Below the pieces are notes generated by a model. The model did no database searches. It worked only from the letters and a program-made list of their open reading frames with translations, and was not told the DNA's origin. Position numbers and translations under genes: made by a program. Below are positions 12,399 through 23,741 of a DNA stretch of 64,000 nt, piece by piece (position 1 is the stretch's first letter; every line of letters begins with the position of its first letter). Where the stretch lies: NCBI GenBank assembly GCA_028023455.1, contig JAQFVV010000064.1:620001-684000 (forward strand). Direction: 5' to 3'. Source of the stretch: Epiperipatus broadwayi (taxonomy: Eukaryota; Onychophora; Udeonychophora; Euonychophora; Peripatidae).

Positions 12399-13680
12399 AT
12401 GTATTTACAAGACATTCATCATTTGGTTTTCTTGATAAAATTAGATGTTGATATTGATGTTTGTGGTGTTATGTGTACCTTTGACATTAGTGAAATGTAT
12501 GGATCAATTGATACAATGGATTCTATTGAAATAATTACTAATGCATTACAGTTAAAAAATGTTAATGTTAAAATAATAAAATTTATTGCTGAAACATTAA
12601 GCTTTATTGATAAAAATATTTATGCAGTTTTTAAGCATGATTTTTATAAAATGAGTAATGGCTGGCCAATGGGTCTTTCTGCAGTTGCCCAAATATGTCA
12701 TTTTGTAATTTCTATATATGAAGAAAATATTTTTGAAAAAAAAATGTTATCAAAAAATATTACTTTATACTATCATTACATTGATGATGTTTTCGTATGT
12801 GGAAAGTCAAATAATGTTAAAGATTTTTTTGATGAAATAAATAATATAAAAGGCTTAAAATGAATTCAAACAGATAAAAATTGAATGTGTGTTCAATTTC
12901 TAGATTTTAAGATAATTAGAAACAGAGATAAATTGAATTATTATATGACTATTAAACCAATAGCAAAAAGAGGCTATATTCCATATAAATCAAGAGTACC
13001 AATGTTGCATAAAATGACAGGTTTGAAATCCTTCTTGTTTGAAATGATTATCTTTGTAAATATTTATTGAATAAAAGCAAAAATATAGAAATATTTTCTA
13101 ATGAATTTTAAATGTTGGATATAATTATAATCACATCTATTATACTATTAAAATTTTAATTTGAAATATAAATACAAAAATAAAAATAAGATTAATAATC
13201 ATGTTAATTCTTCTGATAATTAAAATTTGGATATCAATACCATATATTTCAAATCAACAGGCAAATTTCATAAGAAAAATTTATAAAGGTATATGTGACA
13301 TTGCATTTTATGCACAACCTACATTAAATAAATTAATAAATAACTGTAAAGATATTTACAAATAAAAAATTGTATTATTTATAAATGGATGTACAGGTGT
13401 GGTGCCAGATATGTGGGTAATTTGAGATGCACATTGAAAAAAAGAACAAAAGAGCAATTGTTATTAAAAAGAGTTCAAAATACAAAACAAAATTCTAAAG
13501 ATAATGCTAATTTATCAGCTTTTGCTTTTATGACCATAATAAATCGTTTATATATGGTTTTGATTTCAATTATAATAATGTAAAAATATTTCAAACTGAA
13601 AGAAATAATAATAGAAGAAAAATCAAGGAAGTTATGTTAATATATAAATACAAGCAAGACTCAATCAATAGGTAGGCAGC
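12399..13680 (+). pseudogene. Penelope-like retroelement, RT plus GIY-YIG remnant
   Basis: The first frame (12399-12863) reads TFDISEMYGSID, then MSNGWPMGLSAVAQI (family NG..MGSP.SP) and YYHYIDDVFVCG, the RT catalytic box in the form YIDD. It resumes in another frame at about 12885 with CVQFLDFKI and later IAKRGYIPYKS. After a gap, 13389 onward reads CGARYVGNLRCTLKKRTKEQ, matching the second half of a GIY-YIG endonuclease (YVG, then L-x2-R). The usual H is Q and the first half is lost. A further frame near 13550-13670 gives the C-terminal end. RT followed by GIY-YIG is diagnostic of Penelope-like elements. Several frameshifts show it is dead. Confidence 0.75.
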
Positions 13681-13929
13681 AAAAATCACGGAATTATGAG
13701 AAAGTTGACATTTCAAAGTATTAGTTGACAAAGACTGCAAAGATAATTGTCAGTGATACTAAGTGATGTTTATATATTTTTTGTTTTTTTAATAAATTTG
13801 TTTACTGTATTTTCTAATATTTATTTATAATTTATGTATATTATTTTGAAGAAATACAGACATTGATCTGTAATATTATATATATAATAGTTAAGAATGA
13901 GTGTTTTTTATATGTATATAAAAAGAAGT

Positions 13930-14325
13930 TTAAATAAACCTTTTTAAACAGATAAATAAAGCCTATTCTGAATCCAGACTAATAAATAATCAATTATAAC
14001 ATTACAAACTGCAATTATAAATTTCAAATTGCACTCAAATTATTATTTAAATAATAAGTAAATATAAGGGATTTGAACTCAGACTTTTAAACACCTTTCA
14101 ACTATCCAAATTATTTTATATCACTGATACACATGATCACACACATGCAGAAAAGATCAATAATCACCAAATACATATTTCATGCTGAACCTGCACTCAT
14201 CATTTGGTCCAGATTATCATCTCTCACACATATATATATAATCAGTGCTCAGTTTATATTAAGATAGCAAAACCTCATACTTTAATGGACAGGCCTCAAT
14301 CTACTCCAACTCTTCAGCCATCCAT
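13930..14325 (-). repeat. SINE-like repeat, minus-strand copy with tRNA-like head
   Basis: On the minus strand a tRNA-like head contains a B-box-like GAGTTCAAATCCC near 14070. It is followed by a body whose inverse lies at about 14735-14872 with only scattered mismatches. The part above about 14110 matches 39800-40060, also on the minus strand. The pol III B box suggests a tRNA-derived SINE; the A box is degenerate here. This copy and the next face outward as inverted neighbours. Confidence 0.6.
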
Positions 14326-14439
14326 ACTATTGAAAATCTGATGACTGAAAGCCAAAATCCCATGCTGATGCCAATATAGTTCTCATGCGCATGTTGACCT
14401 CAAGTTACTCTCACCCTTCATGTACCGGACTGTTCATTT

Positions 14440-15045
14440 AAATTCAAAGAAGAGGGATGATCAGGATAAATTAGTGTGGGTAGTTGAAAGGTGCTTGAAA
14501 GTAAGAGTTCAAATCCCTTATATTTACAATTAATCTCCAGGTATATGAAGAATGCCTGTATTTCAAGTATTAAATAATAAGTGTAATAATGCTCAAGGCT
14601 AAATGAGTTTATAAGTAATCGTTAAAAAACAATCAACACTTAGACAATCTCAATATCAATAACAATCAACAATTTCTAATTGTTGTCAAGACAACTTCCT
14701 TTTAACAATAATGGAGCATTATTACACTTATTATTTAAGTAATACTTTGGGTGCAATTTGAAATTCGTAATTGCAGTTTGTAATGCTATAATTGACTATT
14801 TATTAGTCTGCATTCAGAACAGATTATATTTGTCTGTTTAAGGAGGTTTATTTAAACATTTTGTATCAATAATTTCAATTTCTGTGGTCAAGTTGTAATC
14901 TTTCGTGACTATATAAGTATATTAGACCATTAATCAGGATAGGATTCTACCCATATTCTTAAAAAGAGGTTGCCTTAACAACAATTAGAAATTGTTGATT
15001 GTTATTGATATTGAGATTGTCTAAGTGTTGACTGGTATACGTGTG
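14440..15045 (+). repeat. SINE-like repeat, plus-strand copy and inverted arms
   Basis: The plus strand reads GAGTTCAAATCCCTTATATT near 14504 (B-box-like), then a body that is the inverse of 13930-14050. The tail ends ATTGTCTAAGTGTTGACTGG near 15035. The tail segment at 14966-15035 is a near-perfect inverse of 14630-14700, so a second, minus-strand tail is nested inside. The same body and tail occur at 26105-26432, and the tail alone at 53890-53975. Confidence 0.6.
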
Positions 15046-15693
15046 TATGAATTGAAGGAAAAGAATTGATACTTAATTGAGTTATCATTAGATAATAATT
15101 TTTACATTCCAATCAACTTATTTAGGTTTCTTATACTTCAAATTTGAATAAGTCATATGAACTTCTTTTATCCGATAAATGAGAATAATTGTAAGTTATC
15201 CTTCAATTCCAAATTTGTTATTTGTCTAACACCATAAGTGGTATAAAGCATTACATAGACACAACTCTTTATATTTATCACTTAATATCCAGCCAGGATT
15301 ATTTATGAAGTATATTATAACTGAATGCCAATAAATTGTTTTGTCATTACTAATTAAAGTAATTACCTCTACTTCTTGTATTAGATAAGGTATCTGGAAA
15401 AACAATAATTTGTAAGCATACAATTTAGATAATTTTACATTTTATTCATTTAGATTAAATAAGGATTAGACTACTAAGTTATAAAGTTTTCTTCATATAA
15501 GTATCAGAGCTAGCAACGATGTGATTTACTATAGCTTTTAGATTAGTAACTGGTGTGAATTATATGAGGTGAGGAATCAATTTAATGGACAGCAGATAAA
15601 CTTAATACACATAATATTAAGGTAATCTCAATTTTGTGTCCAGTAGAATCTCTGTTGCAGGGCGCCCTCTATACTCCTTGATTGCAATCATAA

Positions 15694-15696
<3 letters not shown>
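15046..15696. other. AT-rich intergenic segment
   Basis: No coding or RNA signal was seen. A locally GC-richer piece (AGGGCGCCCTCTATACTCC, near 15659) lies just before the TA array. The short minus-strand frame at 15226-15423 has no recognisable content. Confidence 0.5.

Positions 15697-15749
<53 letters not shown>
15697..15749. repeat. TA microsatellite
   Basis: About 26 TA units directly precede the first copy of the diverged 15.75/26.94 kb repeat, which begins GTGACC just after the array. Confidence 0.95.
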
Positions 15750-15752
<3 letters not shown>

Positions 15753-15922
15753 GACCTTCTGAATGGACACAAGTAACTAGAATTACATTGTATCAATAAT
15801 GAATAACTGTATTTAACTAAAAAACAAAAGTGAAATAACACTAAAATTTTAAAATTTGTTGTTAATGATCTAAAACCTTATATATGAGTTGCTTATAAAT
15901 TTTGGTTGGCAATTTTATAAGC

Positions 15923-16217
<295 letters not shown>

Positions 16218-17402
16218 CTTGATGAAGTGTTTAATGCAAGAAGGGAGGTGGATTATAACAGGAATTGTTGGTATACAAGTTAAGTTAATGTATAGTTGTT
16301 TTATTTATTTGTAGAATAGTGGTTGGTATTTGTTTAGATGATTTTCTGATTTATTATTCATTAGCACACCCACTCATGTGTGGGTATTATAATTAATTAA
16401 ATATGTTTAACCCATAGCCATATCAAGCATATTTTAGTCAGGATAATTTGATATTCACATAGCAGCATGTGTATGCATGTGTGTCTGTATAATTTTCTCA
16501 TTTCATTTTCATATTTTAATTACAGTACAAAATATTACATCTACAATAAACATTTAAATTACAGTAAATATCTTTAATAACTTTGCAAGTATATTTTTGA
16601 GTGATTAATGGATATCTAGATTAGTAAATTATTTAACAAACTAAATAGTATTATCAACCATTTTTATTTATTAGCTAATTAATATTCATTTATTTTGAAA
16701 GTAGAAAAGTTATATTTTTCTATTTATTTTATTTGGTTTGATTTAATTTAGAAAATCAAAATGATTTTTTTTCAAGAAAAGATTTCTTGAATTTTTTTTT
16801 CTTCATTAACTCGGTGTAAAAGGTGAAGTTAACCTTTGGAGGATCAGATGACCTCTTGATTGATGGAAAAGATATATATTTAACTGATAGCCAGTAATAG
16901 AAATTGCTTATTATTATTACTGCTTCATCCATTAGCATCCAATCTGTTTCTGCCAATTCTTCTACCTCTTCCAGAAATCAAGTCAGTCAAAGTCTGAAGT
17001 GTGGATTTTTAAAATATTGTTTTCTTTATTGAATTCCATGTGGTAATTCTAGCTACCAAAACATTTTAAGCAAGGATGACTGGCTAAATTATAAGAAAGA
17101 TATATCTTTTCATTTCCCTACTCAATTAAATGTTAAATTAACACTACCATTATTTTTTTAAATGTATTGCTATGCTGATAAATTTACTCTACTTTACAGG
17201 TTTATATTTATTATTATTACTAAGAAGAAAATGAAAGTGCATGAACTTTATAATCTTTTAATAAAATTGTGTGAACTTTATAATATCTTTAGGAAATCTA
17301 TGCAGGACTATTTAACAAAATTTATAAACTCTCAGCTCAAGTTATATTCTGCTTATATAAAAGTCAGGTTAAAACAGGAGGATATGTGTGTACTTTATTA
17401 TG

Positions 17403-18630
17403 TGGTACTCATCTTTTATCTAAAGATGCCACTCTATGGCATGGTTTTTGTGCCAAAACACATAAAAATGTTGTTTCCGCAGCCGACACATTCGAACCTG
17501 CATTTCCTATAATACAACTTTTTTGTTGTGCTACTGAATGCATTCCACTATGTTGCATTGCAGTACAGCATGTATATCACATAGCAGCAAATACATTTCC
17601 CAAATGCACACAATTTATAAAATAGTTAGGGCTTGATGAGAGAGTTTGTATTTGAATTGTATTGAAATGTTGTTTTCATTGGATTTTTTTTTATTTTAAA
17701 CTATTGAAATGTTCAGATTTTTTAAAACAATAATTATAAGACTTTTTACAACATACTGTATTGAACTTTTATTTGGGAAAATGTTAAATATCTATGTTTT
17801 TATTGAGTTGCAATTAGGTAACGTGTCAAGTAATGTAGTACTGTTAGCAACATTCCACAAGACAAAGAAGACTCTACCATCTGTATATTTTTGAAGTAAA
17901 AAAAAGTGGTACAAAAAAAATATCCAGTAAAAAAAGTCCAAATAAACAGGTTTTTTGTAAATTGAATAAAAAGCAAATATTATAAACATGTTTAATAAGT
18001 AAAGAAGAAATTTGTATGTGTTTGTTGTTGTTTAAAAACGTTTGAGTTTCTTTCTTCTGTCTGAGTACGGTTACGATTTTGAATTTTTTTATTTTAGCAT
18101 TACAAACAAACAGAACACTAACCCTAAAACTAACCCTAAAACTAACCCTAAAACTAACCCTAAACCTAACCCTAAACTAACACTAAAACTAAACCTAAAT
18201 CTAACCGTAACAACTTTTACTTTTATTACGATTATTATTTTTTAGTTAAACAACAACAAAAAAAGCCTTAAAACAAGTAAAAAAATATCCGAGAGAAAAT
18301 TGATAAAAAAAGCCGTAACACAATTTAAAAAGTATACGATATAAAAAACACGAATCAAATTGTAGTTTGTTGATTTTATTTAACATTTATTATTATCATT
18401 TAAATTGTATACGTTAATAAAAAATAATATTTAAAAAAGACGATTTTGTTTTGTTTTTATTTCCACATTACAAAAAAGCACAGAAAAATTATTAAAATCA
18501 ACGGCCCATGAATGTTCATATTTTATAGTTTTAGCATGAAAATGGCGCCATCCAACAGCATCTTTAGCTATAAGACAAGCACCTATTATGCTATATTTTA
18601 AATTATTATGGAATGATAACATTATCTCTT
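17403..18630. mobile_element. 1.2 kb insertion with imperfect inverted ends
   Basis: This block is absent from the matching place in copy 2, where TTATGTG near 28295 is followed within about 60 bp by ATATGTGTTTTATT. Its two ends are imperfect inverted complements: CTAAAGATGCC...TGGCATGGTTTTTGTGCCAAAAC near 17418 against the inverse of 18517-18580. In translation both ends read a similar pattern, LLSKDATLWHGFCAKT on plus and LIAKDAVGWRHFHAKT on minus. This suggests a transposon with terminal inverted repeats or two inverted copies of a coding repeat. No transposase was recognised. Confidence 0.45.
18117..18211. repeat. Telomere-like 12-bp minisatellite
   Basis: About eight tandem units of ACTAACCCTAAA; the first four are exact and the rest degenerate. 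The opposite strand reads TTTAGGGTTAGT, which contains the animal telomere hexamer TTAGGG. It lies inside the 17.4-18.6 kb insertion. It could be a degenerate interstitial telomeric tract or an unrelated minisatellite. The frame reading NPKTNPKT across it is a by-product. Confidence 0.85.
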
Positions 18631-19254
18631 AAAAAAATAAATATGTGTTTATTAAAGAACTAAATATGTGACTTACAAAGGATTAATTAATCACTACTAT
18701 TTATTAAATGTATATGTTAAGTCGAGTGGAAGGACATTGATGATATTGAATATTCCTTATTCTCCTTGATGTGTGGATTTATTATAGAACAAAATATTAG
18801 TGCTTAAGGAATTGCAGATTTTATGTAAACAATTAATTAGAAACAGATCAAAATTATGTGTATGCTAATTTATAAATTACTGGAAGTGTCTTTTCTTTAG
18901 GACACCTGTTGAAGTTACTGTTGAGTGAAATGTTTATGGAATCGATTAAATGATCATCATAAAGGCTGAAATGATCTTTCCATATTATTTTTATTATAAA
19001 AATTTATTACTGCACATGCTATATTAGTAAACTTCATTAGCTTTTTGCTAATAAAATTGGAGATTATTGAATTAAGTTTGAGTTATAAATGTTTGTCATA
19101 CAGAAGTTTGTTTTCATGTTCTTACTAACATGCACTCATCTGGAATCATTTTCGTTGTCTCTGTGTGATTTACTAAACTTTGGAAATAAGCATTTATTTT
19201 TATATAGTGCTATGTCTATAAACTGTAATTCATTAAAGATCAGCCTTTCAAGCT

Positions 19255-19563
19255 AATGTGCATGTGCTTTCTTACGAGTGTTAATAATAAATGAATAATT
19301 TCATTCCCAACACAAGAGATAGTATTTATGAAATTCTAGATAATTTCATCGACATCATTCATTTGGATATTGTAAACAGTAATTTAAAGTGAGTAGTCTA
19401 TCCTCATGCTTTCATTTCCAGTACTTAAGATTTGCCCATATATAAGCATTTGGGTTGGAAAGAATAAGTGGATTCATTTTATTCTTTCATAAATACTATA
19501 TCTTGTGTTGGAAATGAAAGTATTCATTTATTATTAACACTCCTAAGAAAGCACATGCACAAT
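19255..19563. repeat. Foldback element, ~80 bp inverted arms
   Basis: The left arm (19255-19335) and right arm (19484-19563) are inverted copies that agree at almost every base by eye, around a loop of about 150 bp. The outer ends read AATGTGCATGTGCTTTCTTA and its inverse. The structure could be a foldback or MITE-type element. No coding capacity. Confidence 0.8.
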
Positions 19564-20790
19564 AGTTATAAGTTGAATTTAAAAAGATTTAAGAATTTGA
19601 GATCAGGCAAGATTTACATTTTAACTTTTAAAGTATTTTAAAATTATACAGATTGAAATACACTTATCTAATACAGTTTAATTAATTTAAGAGAGATTAC
19701 ACTTATTTAACATAGTTTATTTAATTTATGAGATTTGAGTTTAAAAGTTTGTGCACATTGTTTATATTATATAGCTAGCATTAAGAAAGATTTATAAATT
19801 GCTATAGTATTAAGTTTATCTTGTTTGGGAAGCTGTTACCGTTTGTTTACTCTGACGGCTTGCAGCTTGACAGTATGAAACACACACGCATAAGCTGATT
19901 TATCTGAGCTGGTTCTCATCTATGGGATATGCTTTAAGGTAGGCTGTGGTTTGGATTTTCAGTCTCTATAAACAGTTCTGGCTGCCAAGAAGGTGGCCTT
20001 TGCTTCTCTAGCCACTGATCTCCATGACAAAAACTAGGCAAACTGCCTGGGTAAAGGCTAACATGAGAGTAAAAGAAAAATGGATGATGATTTCTTTTCG
20101 ACTGTCCTTTTTATATTTCTTTACCCCCCTCTCTTACATCTCATTCACAATCTTTATTTTTAGACTTTAAAACTTAAGAAGTCTTTATTTCATCAACTTC
20201 AAACAAATCAGTTAGAATGATTTCAGGCTTAATGCTTATTAATTGTTCCCTTTTATTTCACAAGATTCAAGTTCGGCTTGGTTTTATTGCAGGCTTAATT
20301 GTTCCAATTTTTTTATTTTATAAGAATCATAAAGTCTAGATTTATGGCTAGCAGTATTTTGTAAGATTTACAAAGTTCTTTTTCTTTAAACAGTGAATTT
20401 CTTTTTTTTCCTTTTCTTTTTTTGAAAGAAATTTAAGCTGCAAACATTTCCACATATACCTGAGAAAATCACCCTTGTGTTTAATTGAAGTAATTTACTA
20501 ATTGGATAACTTCAAAGACAGTTTGAAATAATTTAGAGAACTATGTTCTTATATATATATACAACTTCCACAGCTTAAAACCAATTTAATAATTTAAAAT
20601 CATAAAACAGATATTTATATGAAATTATAAAGGTGTGTACATTATATAATAATAATATCCATCAGATGTGAATATACAATTGTTCACAAATAAAAATATT
20701 ACAAAATGTATATACAATCATTTAAAATAGCAGATGTGTGTGCATATTCAATTACACACATATACATGTAAATATATGCTTCTATATATA
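19564..20790. other. Intergenic segment with a GC-richer island at 19.84-20.07 kb
   Basis: Mostly AT-rich. Between about 19840 and 20070 the sequence is clearly richer in G and C, and includes AGGCAAACTGCCTGGGTAAAG and GCCAAGAAGGTGGCC. No frame longer than about 45 codons and no recognised motif was found in it. It may be an unannotated dispersed repeat, a noncoding exon or an RNA gene. Confidence 0.4.
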
Positions 20791-20791
20791 T

Positions 20792-23008
20792 TGTAACGAG
20801 CACAGACGTTCGTTACATTGTTGTTGTTTTTTATTTATTAAACATGAAAGTAAATTAAAAAGTTCGCATTTAAAAATTTTCTTTTAGAATTAAAAATTGA
20901 AATTAAATATCATCTTAAACTCTTATATATTAAATCGCACAGATATAAAAAATTATTAAAATAAAACTGTATTAAAAATAGAAAAGGTATTTTAAAAACA
21001 AAAACTTAAAAAGATTTGGAGATAAAATTATATCTTTAAATTTATCTTTAAATATATCTTTGATTTGGAAAACAGGTTAATTAATCAGAAATGGAAATGA
21101 TAAATTTAATTAGTCAAATGTAAACCAGCCTTGGGCATTTAAATGCAAAAATACCGGTCAGATAGGAAAACAATAGAAACTGTTAGCAAATAAGAAGAAA
21201 TCCCTATGGAATCGGACCGCAGCGAAAGGACCAACGCATCGGTGACGTAATGTAAATTCAATCCTTCACATTAATATAAAAGGAAAATTTGGAAATTATT
21301 AATTAGTGACTGGAAATTGATTATTACGATGTGACTATATGTAGTAGTGGAGTTGGAGGAATTGACAGACGCACGGTCAATTCTTTCAGCTGTTAAAGAA
21401 AGGAGAAATGAACTATCGTTTCCTACATTGAGGACCAACTAAATTAAAAAATCTCCGGATGGATAAATAAATCGGCCTTCAGAACATTAACCTCTTTAGG
21501 ACGGCGTGGGAATTCACGTTCATGGCAAGCAACGGATAAAGTTGGACGTTTTAAATAACCGTAAGAACTTTAAAATTTATGAACAGTAAATTAAAAACTT
21601 TCCAGATTTAAATGATTGCAATTTTATTCTATCTGACCAACATTATTTATTAATTAGTTATAATTTTATTTAATGTATTTATTTTGTAAAATCATTTCCA
21701 TTTATTTATTTTTTGTTCTTTAAGTTTTATTATGATTTTTGTTTTCCGTTAAATTAATTATAAAAATGTTAAACTTAAGTCGGGTGTGAATGGCAGTATA
21801 GATTTGTAAAGTTATATTAGGGGAGGGTAATCTTGGGTTATTTTATGTCGTTGTTAGATTGGGTCAATGGATTGGATATATTGATGTAGTTAGTAGATGT
21901 AATCGGAGATTCGCTATGGGCAGAATCGTTTATATATACGCCGCACTCACCCGTTTGCCTATGGAAGGAATTATAGGATGGAGAATGCAGTTCCTTTCTA
22001 TGGAGTTTTTTTTTTATTGTTCTTCTTGTTAGATAGATGTAATATTCCTATCTGATTGAGAGTCAATGTCTTTTCTTAATTCTTTTGGTGCTGCCGTATT
22101 TCGTATTACATTGAATACATCGATGTATCAGATGGATTGATGCCAGTTTGACTGCGAATTTTAGCCTAAGGTTAAATAGGGATAGAATATTTTTAATTTC
22201 AATGCAAATCTATGTAGTATTCAGACTCGATTCTAAATAAAAATGCATTAAATTTAAGTTGTTTATAGACGCTTGCCTGGATTGTTTATCGGTTAACTAT
22301 GTTTCGCGTTTTCATATTTGATCAGAATATATAGACATTCGATAAATAATGATACTTTACGGTGAGTATCTAAAATGTATTTATTCGGATGTCTTTTAAG
22401 TTATTGGTGACAATGCAAGTATCTTATGGTGAATACTATTGGGTTACATATAAATTTCCCTCCGCAATTGTCAGTAATCAATAATTTTATATTTTGATCG
22501 CTATGTTTACTTTGGAATGTTTTTAACCGTGTAATCCATGTAACCGATCTATAGCAACTTATTATAACAAGCTTTTATAATCCCATCTGTGCGAACTTAA
22601 TTAAAATGTAAAATTAGAATGTAATAGTAATTAAAGGTAAATTAAAGTCAAAAATCAAAGTTAAAAAATAATGTTAAATGTTAAAATGTAAAACTAATAC
22701 TAAAATAATTTTAAATCTTATATATATATGTGAAATAAATAAATGTTTGTGTGTTAATTACTGGGAGTGGCTTATTTTATTCTTTTTTATATATATATGC
22801 TCTTAGATTATCTTATTAAATCTCTGCTATTCCACTGAGCTAGTGACATGGGCTAACGACCGGAACCAAAATATTTAAAAAAAAAAAAAAAAATTTTTTT
22901 TTTTTTGACTTACGTATCTGCCTACTTTATAAATTTTTCTAGGTTTAAATGCCTAGATGGCGCCCCGTAGTGCAGTTTACGTTAAGTCGCATTCTCCGGA
23001 TCGTTACA
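20792..23008 (+). repeat. LTR element 1, 5' LTR-like repeat
   Basis: A 2217 bp copy of a sequence repeated at 23742-25949 with small indels and substitutions. It begins TGTAACGA and ends TCGTTACA, so it has the TG...CA ends and inverted termini of an LTR. TCGTTACA also occurs at positions 19-26, giving an 8+10+8 bp terminal hairpin. An ATATAAAAGG promoter-like motif lies near 21274. No substantial open frame lies within it. It is preceded by a short TA run, and the flank ATAT matches the flank at the far end. Confidence 0.75.
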
Positions 23009-23741
23009 ACTGGCTTTCCCAATCTGGGGCCGATCTTTAATAAACCACAAATACCCTGAGCAAATTTTGTCAAAATGAAATATTTTTATCTGTTTACATA
23101 AAGTCGTATACTTTAAATCTGATAAAAGCACTGCCAGAAAGAAATTGCGCATATATATTAAACACGAGAAAGTATAAAGAATTTTAAAACTAATTTTTGT
23201 TAAAAAAAAAAAAAAGTCAAAAGGTTGCAATAAATATGTTTTTTTTGTTGTTGTAATATAAATTATACTTTAAAGTGTATAGGTGCGCACAGCCACGTAA
23301 GTTTATGATCGAAATGTGGTGCCTTACGATGAGTACCTTTGGGAATTACTTCAGTGTAACCCTATGTATGCATTTCAATCAGTCATAAATAAGTTGGTGG
23401 TGTTTATAATTGTGCTGCAAATATACACGTTTAAACCTATTATTTCTTAAAACATATTTATCTCAATGCAACCTTATTTAAATAAATAATTTATAAAATT
23501 TGCTTGTCATGCCGTGTGTAAAAATAAAATGGAAAAAAAAAAGTTAGAACTCTGGTCGGGAGGAGGTGAACGTAAATGGTCCTTGGATAACGATAGTAAA
23601 CATTTTTCTTTTTGTATATAGTCTTTTTGTAAAATTATTAACCGGATGTTTTGTAAATGTCTTCGTCAATCGTGTACCATAATTACTAACCCTAAGTAAA
23701 ATATTTTTTTTTATCATTTTTTTTAAGTAACTTTACTGATA
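23009..23741 (+). other. Interior of LTR element 1
   Basis: The interior starts with the primer-site-like sequence at 23011. The rest is AT-rich, with a purine-rich patch near 23530-23578 (AAAAAAAAAAGTTAGAACTC, then GGGAGGAGG) but no long open frame. No gag, protease, RT or integrase motif is visible in any frame. Confidence 0.6.

Noticed and set aside
17162-17512. Frame aligned with 28040-28303 in the second repeat copy, possible conserved gene
   Set aside because: The amino-acid differences are as frequent as the DNA differences, giving no sign of selection on protein.
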